This document shows positions 1-6,408 of a stretch of 6,723 nucleotides of DNA, piece after piece. This stretch comes from Candidatus Equihabitans merdae (GTDB taxonomy: Bacteria > Bacillota > Clostridia > Lachnospirales > Lachnospiraceae). The notes under the pieces were generated by a model that searched no databases, was not told the origin of the DNA, and worked only from the letters and a program-made list of their open reading frames with translations. The stretch covers positions 1 to 6,723 of the forward strand of contig JAGHUB010000223.1 in assembly GCA_018065025.1 (NCBI GenBank), read 5' to 3'. Within the stretch, counting starts at the first letter, position 1. Every line of letters begins with the position of its first letter. Both the position numbers and the translations under genes were made by a program.

Positions 1-2
1 GC

Positions 3-1112
3 CGGGTGACTGAGGCCGATTTCCCCCATGTTCTTCCGGGAGAAACCGCTGCTATCTCTCTGCCCCTCAACGTGCCGAAAAATGGCAGAGCTTATCTGAA
101 GATCACCTACCTGCTTAAACAGGGTGATTCTCTCAGGCCCGTTGAACACGAGCTTGGATTTGATGAGATTCTTCTTAACAATGAAGACGGAAGAAATCAG
201 ACCTCACTTAAGTGGAGGGCTGAGGCCGCTGCAAAAGCCCTTACTCTTCCGCCCTTAACACTGGAGGAAAATGATCGTCAGCTCATTATTTCAGGAAAGG
301 CTTTCACCTATGTCTATGACAAACGTACCGGCACCTTTAGCCGCCTGACAGTGGATGGAAAAGACTTCCTGGATCGTCCCATGGAAATAAATATCTGGCG
401 TGCTCCTACGGATAATGATGCTCCCATCAAAGAAAAATGGACCAAGGCCATGTATCACCTGGCCAGATCCAGAGCCTATACCACAGACTACAGCCTGACA
501 GATGAGGCTGCAGAGATTCGAAGCCACATGGCTATGACAGCCATCGGGGTACAGCCCATGATGACCATGGATGCCATCTGGACTATCCATAAAGATGGAC
601 AGATGGACCTCAATATGGCCGTCACACGAGATATGGAATTCCCGGCACTGCCCCGCTTTGGTCTCAGACTCTTCTTGCCTGAAAGCGTGAATCAAGTCAC
701 CTACTATGGCTTAGGTCCCAACGAGAGTTATATCGACAAGTGCCGCGCTTCCTACCATGGCCGTTTCGAAAGTCGTGTGAAAGATCTGCATGAAGACTAT
801 CTTAAGCCTCAGGAAAACGGCAGCCATGCTGATTGTGATTACGTTATGGTGGAAAGCCCGACAGCAGGTCTAAAAGCATTTTCCGGGAACCGCTTCTCCT
901 TCAATGCCTCTGTCTTCACCCAGGAAGAACTGACGGAGAAAAAGCATGCTTATGAGCTGAAATCCTGCGGCAGTACCGTTTTGAATCTGGACTTCCGTCA
1001 GAATGGCATCGGATCCAACAGCTGCGGTCCCGAACTGCTGAAGAAATATCGGTTTGATGAAGAAACCTTTACCTATTCCATAAATCTGATTCTAGAGACA
1101 GGTAAAGATTAA
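3..1112 (+). CDS. lacZ: Beta-galactosidase, LacZ-type GH2, C-terminal part (5' end outside window)
   Basis: This is the C-terminal ~370 residues of a large glycoside hydrolase family 2 beta-galactosidase, which hydrolyses terminal beta-galactosides such as lactose in the cytoplasm. The reading frame is open to the left edge, so the GTG at 6 is internal and the catalytic TIM barrel with its acid/base and nucleophile glutamates lies upstream. About the first 70 residues match the linking beta-domain before the small chain. From about residue 95 onward it is the Bgal small-chain domain. Landmarks are the WRAPTDND motif (396-419), GLGPNESY followed by a Tyr/Asp/Arg-rich segment, a YLKPQENG motif, and NGIGSNSCGPELL near the end. 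These align with E. coli LacZ RAPLDND, GLGPQENY, FPSENG and GIGGDDSW. The position of E. coli Trp999 is Cys here (codon 1023-1025). I see no terminator hairpin after the stop. Family assignment is firm; the true substrate cannot be read from this part. Confidence 0.93.
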   Translation, partial: RVTEADFPHVLPGETAAISLPLNVPKNGRAYLKITYLLKQGDSLRPVEHELGFDEILLNNEDGRNQTSLKWRAEAAAKALTLPPLTLEENDRQLIISGKAFTYVYDKRTGTFSRLTVDGKDFLDRPMEINIWRAPTDNDAPIKEKWTKAMYHLARSRAYTTDYSLTDEAAEIRSHMAMTAIGVQPMMTMDAIWTIHKDGQMDLNMAVTRDMEFPALPRFGLRLFLPESVNQVTYYGLGPNESYIDKCRASYHGRFESRVKDLHEDYLKPQENGSHADCDYVMVESPTAGLKAFSGNRFSFNASVFTQEELTEKKHAYELKSCGSTVLNLDFRQNGIGSNSCGPELLKKYRFDEETFTYSINLILETGKD

Positions 1113-1139
1113 GCTTCTATAAAGAAACATGTCGTTCAT

Positions 1140-1167
1140 TTGACATTCCATGAAATGCCCTTATACT
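1140..1167 (+). promoter_or_regulatory. Sigma-A-type promoter for the ParB/BMP-phosphoesterase unit
   Basis: A perfect -35 hexamer TTGACA (1140-1145) is followed after 16 bases by TATACT (1162-1167), five of six matches to the -10 consensus. A start point near 1174 would leave an untranslated leader of about 50 bases before the ATG at 1224. It lies in the gap after the beta-galactosidase stop, so the downstream pair is probably transcribed independently of lacZ. The -35 box sits inside an imperfect dyad (TTCAT 1135-1139, ATGAA 1150-1154) that could be an operator. Confidence 0.7.
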
Positions 1168-1223
1168 TGGTAACAGATGTGGTTTTACACACGACACACT
1201 ATTCTTGATAAACGGGGTAATTA

Positions 1224-3026
1224 ATGACAAGTATTGCAAACGCAAGATTACATTATGAAACTGCTGTCCGTCTCGGGCAGAAAGAAGGTGGTGCCCCGGC
1301 TGTGCTGGACACCATCCTTTTTAATAAGCAGATTCTCCAGCCCACAGAAGTATCTCTGGGCGTCGTAGATATTCCCATCGAACGCATCAAAGGTACCAAA
1401 TCAGAAGGCAGAAGCAACGCTTTCAGCAAGTCTTTCCTGCCCATGTTGGAACCTGATTCAGAATTCTGCGCCAAATGGGTCAACCTGTGCCAGGCTCATC
1501 TTGAAGAAGGCATCCATGACCCCATCAAGGTTTATGAATTCATGAATGAATTCTATGTAGCTGAGGGCAATAAGCGAGTCAGTGTCCTGCGCTATTTTGA
1601 TGCCGTCAAAATAGCCGCCAATGTCATTCGTATCATTCCGCCCTTGAACGAAGAAATAGAAACCAGAATCTACTACGAATTCATGGACTTCTACAGCCTG
1701 TCCAAGATCAATGATATCTGGTTCTCCAAGATCGGCTCTTTCTCCAGATTCCAGCGTCTGGTAGGCAAGAAGCCCCATGAAAGCTGGACCGATGAAGACA
1801 GAAAGCGCTTCCATTCCATCTATGCTCGTTTCAGGCAGGAATTCCATGCCTTAAAGGACAAGGCCTCTGAAACCTTACCCGGGGATGCTTTCCTCTTCTG
1901 CATCGACTTGTATGACTATAAGCTTCTGGCAGATCTGACTCAGCCGGAACTGAAGAAACTTCTTCAGCGTCTGAAGAAAGAGTTTCTCCTGCTGCAGACT
2001 GAAAAACCGGTATCTCTTCAGATGGAACCTAGTCAGAAGGCTGCCTCTTCTACCAAGAACCTGCTGCGCCGTCTGATTCCCACCGGATCCAAATGCCTGA
2101 AAGTCTGCTTCATTCATAATAAAAACAAGCAGACTTCCAACTGGACCTATGCCCATGAACTGGGTTGTTCTCACCTGGAAAAATCATTTGCCGATCAGGT
2201 TGAGATCAAGGTTTACTCTGACATTACCGAAGAAACCATAGCCGAAACGCTGGACCTGGCCCTGACCGAAGAGCCCGATATTATCTTTACCACTTCTCCC
2301 CTTTTCGAGAAGGAAAGCTTAAAGTTCGCTATCGATCATCCGGAAGTCAAGATCCTCAACTGCTCCCCCAACACCTCCCACAAAAACATGCGAACCTACT
2401 ATGCCCGTATGCATGAGGCAAAGTTCCTCATGGGAGCCATCGCCGGAGCATTGGCGGAAAATGACAAGATCGGCTACATTGCTGACTATCCCATCTATGG
2501 TACCATCGCTTCCATTAACGCTTTTGCCCTGGGTGCCAAGATGGTCAATCCTCGTGCCACCATTTATCTGGACTGGTCTAAAAAGATCAATGCAGATAAT
2601 CATAAATGGTTTATGGAAAATGATATTTCCATCATTTCCGGTGGTGAAATGACCCCTACAGGTATCTATAAGCCCTATTTCGGTCTCTACCAGCTTCAGG
2701 AATACGGAGTATGGAATATTGCTATGCCGGTATGGAACTGGGGACTTTTCTATGAGCAGATGATTCGAAATATCATGGCCGGTGTCTGGAAGTCTGATGA
2801 AGAAAAAGACATTACCAAGGGACGCAATTACTGGTGGGGCATGTCTTCAGGCATCATTTATATGTTCTACTCCCACCGTCTGCCCATCGGCACTTCCCGC
2901 CTCATCGAATTACTGAAGAAGTCTATCTGTCAGGAAGATTTCAATGTATTCTCCGGGGTTTTGTATTCCCAGAATGGCGTGTACAGAGTAATCCCAAGGC
3001 TTCCCTTTCACCAGAAGAAGTACTGA
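1224..3026 (+). CDS. Cytosolic ParB-like/BMP-domain protein (frameshifted near its 3' end)
   Basis: The 600-residue product has two parts. Residues about 45-140 resemble the ParB/sulfiredoxin N-domain: an IPIERI opening (50-55), a helical stretch ending in DPIKV (99-103), then the box-II-like AEGNKR (113-118) followed by a helix and a short strand. In ParB proteins the equivalent GERR segment binds nucleotide. Residues about 141-290 form a charged helical linker. Residues about 292-590 form a BMP/PnrA/Med-type periplasmic-binding fold, with NWTYAHELG (306-314), a GAIAGAL segment (404-410), the INAFALGA segment (431-438) and PVWNWGLFY (502-510). BMP domains usually bind nucleosides as lipoproteins of ABC importers. 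This protein has no signal peptide, lipobox or membrane segment and no permease or ATPase gene nearby, so a cytosolic role is more likely than transport. The ATG is preceded by GGGG six bases upstream, a modest ribosome site. The frame shifts at about 2990, replacing the native tail with 11 unrelated residues. A restored gene would end at 3145 and encode 640 residues. Domain calls are good; the function is unknown. Confidence 0.85.
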   Translation: MTSIANARLHYETAVRLGQKEGGAPAVLDTILFNKQILQPTEVSLGVVDIPIERIKGTKSEGRSNAFSKSFLPMLEPDSEFCAKWVNLCQAHLEEGIHDPIKVYEFMNEFYVAEGNKRVSVLRYFDAVKIAANVIRIIPPLNEEIETRIYYEFMDFYSLSKINDIWFSKIGSFSRFQRLVGKKPHESWTDEDRKRFHSIYARFRQEFHALKDKASETLPGDAFLFCIDLYDYKLLADLTQPELKKLLQRLKKEFLLLQTEKPVSLQMEPSQKAASSTKNLLRRLIPTGSKCLKVCFIHNKNKQTSNWTYAHELGCSHLEKSFADQVEIKVYSDITEETIAETLDLALTEEPDIIFTTSPLFEKESLKFAIDHPEVKILNCSPNTSHKNMRTYYARMHEAKFLMGAIAGALAENDKIGYIADYPIYGTIASINAFALGAKMVNPRATIYLDWSKKINADNHKWFMENDISIISGGEMTPTGIYKPYFGLYQLQEYGVWNIAMPVWNWGLFYEQMIRNIMAGVWKSDEEKDITKGRNYWWGMSSGIIYMFYSHRLPIGTSRLIELLKKSICQEDFNVFSGVLYSQNGVYRVIPRLPFHQKKY

Positions 3027-3145
3027 CCATGGACTGGCTGGCAGAAAATATCATCGGCAGCATTCCTGAAAAAGAAGAACTGACAGACACAGCCAAGAAG
3101 CTGACAGAAACAATCGGTGTTATAGCCGACGGGACAGTAAAATGA
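2990..3145 (+). pseudogene. Out-of-frame native C-terminus of the ParB/BMP protein
   Basis: After codon Val589 (2988-2990) the continuation moves to the -1 frame, which opens with NPKASLSPEEVLTMDWLAEN and runs 51 residues to a TGA at 3143-3145. Inserting a single A in the gtaatccc stretch at 2988-2995 joins the frames smoothly and yields a 640-residue protein. The acidic SPEE segment followed by MDWLAENIIG is a credible end for this family. The restored stop overlaps the next ATG as ATGA, which independently argues that 3145 is the ancestral end. The current stop at 3024-3026 is followed three bases later by an in-frame ATG at 3029, so a 38-residue reinitiation product is conceivable but has only a weak ribosome site. 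A sequencing or assembly indel is as likely as a real mutation. Confidence 0.75.
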
Positions 3146-3732
3146 AAATATTAGCTATCGCCGATGTGGAATCCCCTTATTTCTGGGACTTCTTTGAGAC
3201 AGATAAAGTCAAAGATATTGATCTGATCCTGTCAGCCGGGGACCTGGATCCTACTTATCTGTCCTTCCTGGTCACCATGTGTCGGGCACCGGTTCTTTAT
3301 ATCCACGGCAATCACGATACCAAGTACAGCCTTAACCCACCTCTGGGATGCCAGTGCATCGAAGACAAGATCTATACCTATCATGGCATCCGCATCCTGG
3401 GCTTAGGAGGCTCCATGCGTTATTCCGGTGGAGCTCATCAATACACAGAAAAAGAGATGCGTCAGCGCATTCGTAAGCTGACCATCTCTTTATGGCGCAA
3501 AAAAGGATTCGATATCCTGCTGACACATGCCCCTGCCCGGGGCTTTGGTGATTCAGATGACCTTTCTCACCAGGGATTCGAATCCTTCTTAAGTTTATTA
3601 GATCGTTATCAGCCACGGTACTTCATCCATGGACATGTCCATAAGGGTTATACCCATCGCTTCCGTCAAAAACAGGCCTATGGGAAAACCACCATTATCA
3701 ATGCTAACGAGTATTGTATTATTGATCTTTAG
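3142..3732 (+). CDS. Calcineurin-like metallophosphoesterase
   Basis: This 196-residue protein is a compact, soluble, single-domain member of the calcineurin-like phosphoesterase superfamily, expected to use a two-metal centre to hydrolyse a phosphomono- or phosphodiester. The motifs appear in order: ADVE (7-10) where the superfamily usually has DxH, GDLD (33-36), GNHD (56-59), THAP (128-131) followed by a GFGDSDD segment, and GHVH (164-167). Thus only the first motif departs, with Glu10 in place of the usual metal-binding His. Length and motif spacing are complete, and there is no signal peptide. The start overlaps the restored stop of the upstream ParB/BMP gene as ATGA and has only a weak ribosome site of its own, which points to translational coupling and a shared job. 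The 3' end overlaps a convergent gene by 14 bases. The substrate is unknown; cyclic nucleotides, nucleotides or RNA ends are all possible. Confidence 0.88.
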   Translation: MKILAIADVESPYFWDFFETDKVKDIDLILSAGDLDPTYLSFLVTMCRAPVLYIHGNHDTKYSLNPPLGCQCIEDKIYTYHGIRILGLGGSMRYSGGAHQYTEKEMRQRIRKLTISLWRKKGFDILLTHAPARGFGDSDDLSHQGFESFLSLLDRYQPRYFIHGHVHKGYTHRFRQKQAYGKTTIINANEYCIIDL

Positions 3733-4486
3733 GCAGGCCGCAATTGGGGCAGAACTTCTTGCTTGATTTGGTTCCGCAGGAGCAGATCCATTCCTCTCCA
3801 CCACTTTGTGCAATCGGCTTTGGCGGCTCTGCTTTTTGTTCTTCTATAGTGAAGAACTGATCGTCGCTGCCCATGGCATTAACAAAAAAGGGGCTGACGG
3901 CTTCTGACTGAATAGGCTGAACACTCTCCTGGGTTTTAAGACCAAAGCGCTGTAATAAGCTTATGGCATCGTCCTGCAAAGTGGTCTCTGTCAGTGCCTG
4001 ATCCAGTTTATCCCAACCTGTTTGTTCAGTCTTTTCGTAGACTTTCATCACATCTTCCAAGGCATTCAGGATGGTGTCATTTCTGGATACCAACTCTTGG
4101 ATGATCCATTGTTTTTTCTCAGAATGATTCCCTAATCTAGCTGCTAACTCAGCCTGCTTAATTCTTATTAAGCGGGCTTTTCTTTCTTCAGGGGACTCTT
4201 GGGCAATAAGGGGATAGAGATGATAGTTATCAAACAAGAGATAACTATTACCAAAAACATCATTACGCAGCTTGATGACCTGATCAGGAAAAAGCTCATT
4301 AAAGCCCCGATTGATTGAATACAAGAAGGAATGACACTGATTAGCATTAGTGCTGTAACCCATAGCTTTCAGCTGTGTTGGCAAAAAGATATGAATGGCC
4401 TTGCCGCATGCATGGCAGCACATCTGATATTCAAGGTATGAATCATGATCTTCCCCACAAGGATAAAGGTAGTTTAATCTATCCAT
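3719..4486 (-). CDS. Zinc-ribbon protein of unknown function
   Basis: This 255-residue soluble protein has cysteine clusters at both ends. The N-terminus carries Cys10, then Cys23, Cys24 and Cys27 in a CCHAC arrangement, with Cys51 further on. The C-terminus is a classic short zinc ribbon, WICSCG (233-238) paired with CPNCG (246-250), giving CxC and CxxC knuckles eight residues apart. Between them lie a charged helical region (about 98-190), with ERKARLIRIK and a glutamine/lysine-rich segment, and a flexible Pro/Glu-rich linker (about 190-230). There is no signal peptide or membrane segment. A strong ribosome site AGAGGAAA lies about seven bases before the ATG. The gene follows the lipoprotein gene by 40 bases on the same strand with no terminator between, so the two are probably cotranscribed. 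I do not recognise the family beyond the zinc ribbon; binding of nucleic acid or a partner protein is possible but not shown. Confidence 0.82.
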   Translation of the reverse strand: MDRLNYLYPCGEDHDSYLEYQMCCHACGKAIHIFLPTQLKAMGYSTNANQCHSFLYSINRGFNELFPDQVIKLRNDVFGNSYLLFDNYHLYPLIAQESPEERKARLIRIKQAELAARLGNHSEKKQWIIQELVSRNDTILNALEDVMKVYEKTEQTGWDKLDQALTETTLQDDAISLLQRFGLKTQESVQPIQSEAVSPFFVNAMGSDDQFFTIEEQKAEPPKPIAQSGGEEWICSCGTKSSKKFCPNCGLPKDQ

Positions 4487-4526
4487 AAAATGTTTCCTCT
4501 TCGCTTACCTGATATTTTCCGGGAGC

Positions 4527-5504
4527 TTAATCCCATCCTTCTCCCAGGAAATGCTCTTCTATATACTGATCCATGAATTTCTTTAATACAGTTCGCTGGG
4601 CTTCCCAACAATCTGGAATCTCACCCGGGCCGTACTCAGCATAGATCTGCCTGCCACTTTCAAAGTCCACATAGATCTCCAGATAGCCCTCTGCTGTGCG
4701 ATCCAGAGAGAAGCTGACTGTTTCCGGCGCATGAAGGGCATCCATATCTGTCTCTTCAATGATCTGCTGCAGGCCTTCATAAAGTTCCGGGGTAACCTCT
4801 GCTGTGGTCATACCACCGGTCTCGTCACTTGAATCAGTCATGCTGCCGTATGCTCTGTAGAAGCGTTCCTCATCCTCTCCCATGGTAATAAAGCCATATT
4901 CATAGAACGTATCATCTTCGTTAAAAGCAATATGGAAATGGGTAATGGTGGTGACTTCCACAGGCGGATTCAGTTCTTCGTGACCCGTTTCAATCAAATA
5001 TTTTTCCAGCAGATGATATAGTTCCGTATTCCAGGCACCGTCCGGGTCATTATTTACCTTGAAATTAAGTGTCTCTCCGGAGGCATAGACAACATTCATA
5101 TGGCAAGCCTGGTATTCAGGAGGCAGACCTGAAGTCACCTTGGAATAGCCGTTCATCTCCACAAGTTTATTTCTGTCAATAATAGCCTGGATTTCTGCCA
5201 GAAGGCTGTCATCCACCACTTCTTCATAGCTTTCAGGATAGCCCTCTATCTTCAGGGTATGAATACCATCCTCGTCCGTGGTGATCTTACAGTAATAAGA
5301 GCCTGACCGCTCCGGCACCTTGTAATCCTCCACATAATAATCCGCATAAAAGTCTGTGATGTCTTTAGACTCAATGACCTTAGGGGCATGTTCATCTGTC
5401 TCATCCACTACACCGCCGGCAGCAGGCACATTGACCGGTCCCCTGCATCCGGTGAAGGAAACAGCAAGCAGACAGGCCAGGAAAAAGATCCATGCTTTTT
5501 TCAT
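4527..5504 (-). CDS. Lipoprotein with two duplicated halves, function unknown
   Basis: This 325-residue protein begins with a lipoprotein signal: two lysines, a hydrophobic core, and a lipobox-like FTGC ending at Cys20, so it should be lipid-anchored on the outer face of the membrane. A Gly/Pro/Ala-rich and acidic stretch (about 21-45) follows as a spacer. The mature part is strongly acidic and falls into two similar halves, about 68-172 and 188-316. Each has a beta-rich start, a helix with a hydrophobic-acidic pattern (LLAEIQAIID at 101-110; LYEGLQQIIE at 241-250), then paired strands around ASGETLNF or ESGRQIYA, a conserved Trp (158; 300) and a closing helix with LLEKYL or VLKKFM. The start is supported by AGAGGA six bases upstream. 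It is probably the first gene of a two-gene unit with the zinc-ribbon gene. I do not recognise the family; a surface binding or sensing role is only a guess. Confidence 0.85.
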   Translation of the reverse strand: MKKAWIFFLACLLAVSFTGCRGPVNVPAAGGVVDETDEHAPKVIESKDITDFYADYYVEDYKVPERSGSYYCKITTDEDGIHTLKIEGYPESYEEVVDDSLLAEIQAIIDRNKLVEMNGYSKVTSGLPPEYQACHMNVVYASGETLNFKVNNDPDGAWNTELYHLLEKYLIETGHEELNPPVEVTTITHFHIAFNEDDTFYEYGFITMGEDEERFYRAYGSMTDSSDETGGMTTAEVTPELYEGLQQIIEETDMDALHAPETVSFSLDRTAEGYLEIYVDFESGRQIYAEYGPGEIPDCWEAQRTVLKKFMDQYIEEHFLGEGWD

Positions 5505-5537
5505 AGAGTTTCCTCTCTTTCCATTCTCTATATATCT

Positions 5538-5567
5538 ACTCTACCATAGAAGGCCACGCCATGACAG
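5538..5567 (-). promoter_or_regulatory. Possible extended -10 promoter for the lipoprotein/zinc-ribbon unit
   Basis: On the minus strand, CTGTCA (5562-5567, four of six to the -35 consensus) is followed after 18 bases by TAGAGT (5538-5543), which is preceded by a TG one base upstream, the extended -10 pattern. This places transcription start roughly at 5530, about 25 bases before the lipoprotein ATG, and just downstream of the terminator of the preceding operon. The match is moderate only. Confidence 0.35.
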
Positions 5568-5582
5568 AGTTTCTGCTCGGGC

Positions 5583-5616
5583 AAAAAAATAAGAGAGTCC
5601 CATGGGTGGACTCTCT
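5583..5616 (-). terminator. Intrinsic terminator of the aminotransferase-activase operon
   Basis: A perfect nine-base inverted repeat, AGAGAGTCC (5592-5600) and GGACTCTCT (5608-5616), encloses a seven-base loop. Read on the minus strand the hairpin starts seven bases after the activase stop codon and is followed by a run of T residues (plus-strand A tract 5583-5589). It separates the activase operon from the lipoprotein unit. Confidence 0.9.
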
Positions 5617-5623
5617 ATTTTGT

Positions 5624-6403
5624 CTATTTGTTTCCAAACAAGGTTAAGGCCTGAACCGCTGCACCAATGGCTCCGGCATAGCGGGCCTCTGGTACAGTCT
5701 TAACTGCCTTGCCAATGTATTCGGAAAGCAACTCTGTAAAGTAAGTATTCTCACAGAGGCCACCGGTAAGATAGACCGGGCGACCTGTACCGGTAAGCTT
5801 GCTGTATTCCTGTTTCACTTTCATGGCGATAGAACTTAAGATACCCCAGGCGATGTTCTCTCTGCTGGTTCCCTGACCAATCATGGAAATGATCTCTGAT
5901 TCAGCAAATACTGTGCACATAGAACTGATGGTGATCTTCTCAGTATGCTCAGCGGCATATGTCCCAAGTTCATCCACCGGCACGGCCAGGCGGTTAGCCA
6001 TGATCTCTACGAACTTACCGGTTCCGGCAGAACATTTATCATTCATGAAGAACTCTTCTACTCTGCCATTGACTGCTGAGATGACCTTAGTATCCTGTCC
6101 ACCAACATCAATGATATGCATGGGTTCTTCTCCAAAGAGCTTGGCTGCACCTTTGGCATGACAGGTGATCTCGGTAATGGCTTTGTCCGCGTATTTGACG
6201 GCTTTTCGTCCATAACCGGTTGAAACAATGCGGCTGTTTTCAATATCAATGCCTTTTTGTTTCAGAGTTCCTTCGATAGTCTCCAGAGCCTGAAAACTAC
6301 TCCAACCGGTGGGAATCACAAAGGTTGTCAGTATCTCTCCATTATCAGAAAGAACTGCTGTCTTAGCACTGGTAGATCCAATATCAATTCCTATATAGTT
6401 CAT
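5624..6403 (-). CDS. 2-hydroxyacyl-CoA dehydratase activase (BadF/HgdC family ATPase)
   Basis: This 259-residue protein belongs to the ASKHA-fold activases that bind a 4Fe-4S cluster between two subunits and use ATP to inject one electron into a 2-hydroxyacyl-CoA dehydratase or a related double-cubane reductase. Visible motifs (numbered from the ATG) are GIDIGSTSAK (5-14, phosphate 1), DVGGQDTK (99-106, phosphate 2), Cys124 in NDKCSAGTGKF and Cys163 in SSMCTVFAESE. The 39-residue spacing of the two cysteines equals that of Cys127 and Cys166 in Acidaminococcus HgdC. YLTGGL (211-216) is the adenosine-side motif. I chose the ATG at 6401-6403; a TTG one codon upstream (6404-6406) is also in frame and lies six bases from the GAGGAAGG ribosome site. 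The stop of the upstream aminotransferase is five bases from the ATG, indicating an operon. No dehydratase subunit is in the window, so the partner is unknown. Confidence 0.93.
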   Translation of the reverse strand: MNYIGIDIGSTSAKTAVLSDNGEILTTFVIPTGWSSFQALETIEGTLKQKGIDIENSRIVSTGYGRKAVKYADKAITEITCHAKGAAKLFGEEPMHIIDVGGQDTKVISAVNGRVEEFFMNDKCSAGTGKFVEIMANRLAVPVDELGTYAAEHTEKITISSMCTVFAESEIISMIGQGTSRENIAWGILSSIAMKVKQEYSKLTGTGRPVYLTGGLCENTYFTELLSEYIGKAVKTVPEARYAGAIGAAVQALTLFGNK

Positions 6404-6408
6404 CAAAG

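Noticed and set aside
291..695. Minus-strand open frame inside lacZ
   Set aside because: It lies wholly antisense to well-supported beta-galactosidase sequence, has a low-complexity His/Gly-rich translation and no ribosome site.
1113..1223. Riboswitch or attenuator leader ahead of the ParB/BMP gene
   Set aside because: Only about 50 bases lie between the promoter and the start codon. The one short pairing (TGTG with CACA around 1178-1191) is too weak, and there is no T-tract terminator.
2985..2998. Programmed -1 ribosomal frameshift in the ParB/BMP gene
   Set aside because: The shift to the -1 frame would have to occur around gtaatccc, which has no X XXY YYZ slippery heptamer, and I see no stable downstream hairpin. 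A simple base deletion explains it better.
5356..5592. Plus-strand open frame antisense to the lipoprotein 5' end
   Set aside because: It mirrors the signal-peptide region of the lipoprotein, runs into the terminator and has no recognisable domain or ribosome site.
5592..5616. Bidirectional terminator also serving a plus-strand gene
   Set aside because: No plus-strand gene ends to its left, and the plus-strand side has only a broken T-rich stretch.
6404..6406. TTG one codon upstream as the activase start
   Set aside because: It is possible given its six-base distance from GAGGAAGG, but the adjacent ATG is the commoner codon with acceptable spacing and matches the usual family start just before the YIGIDIG strand.
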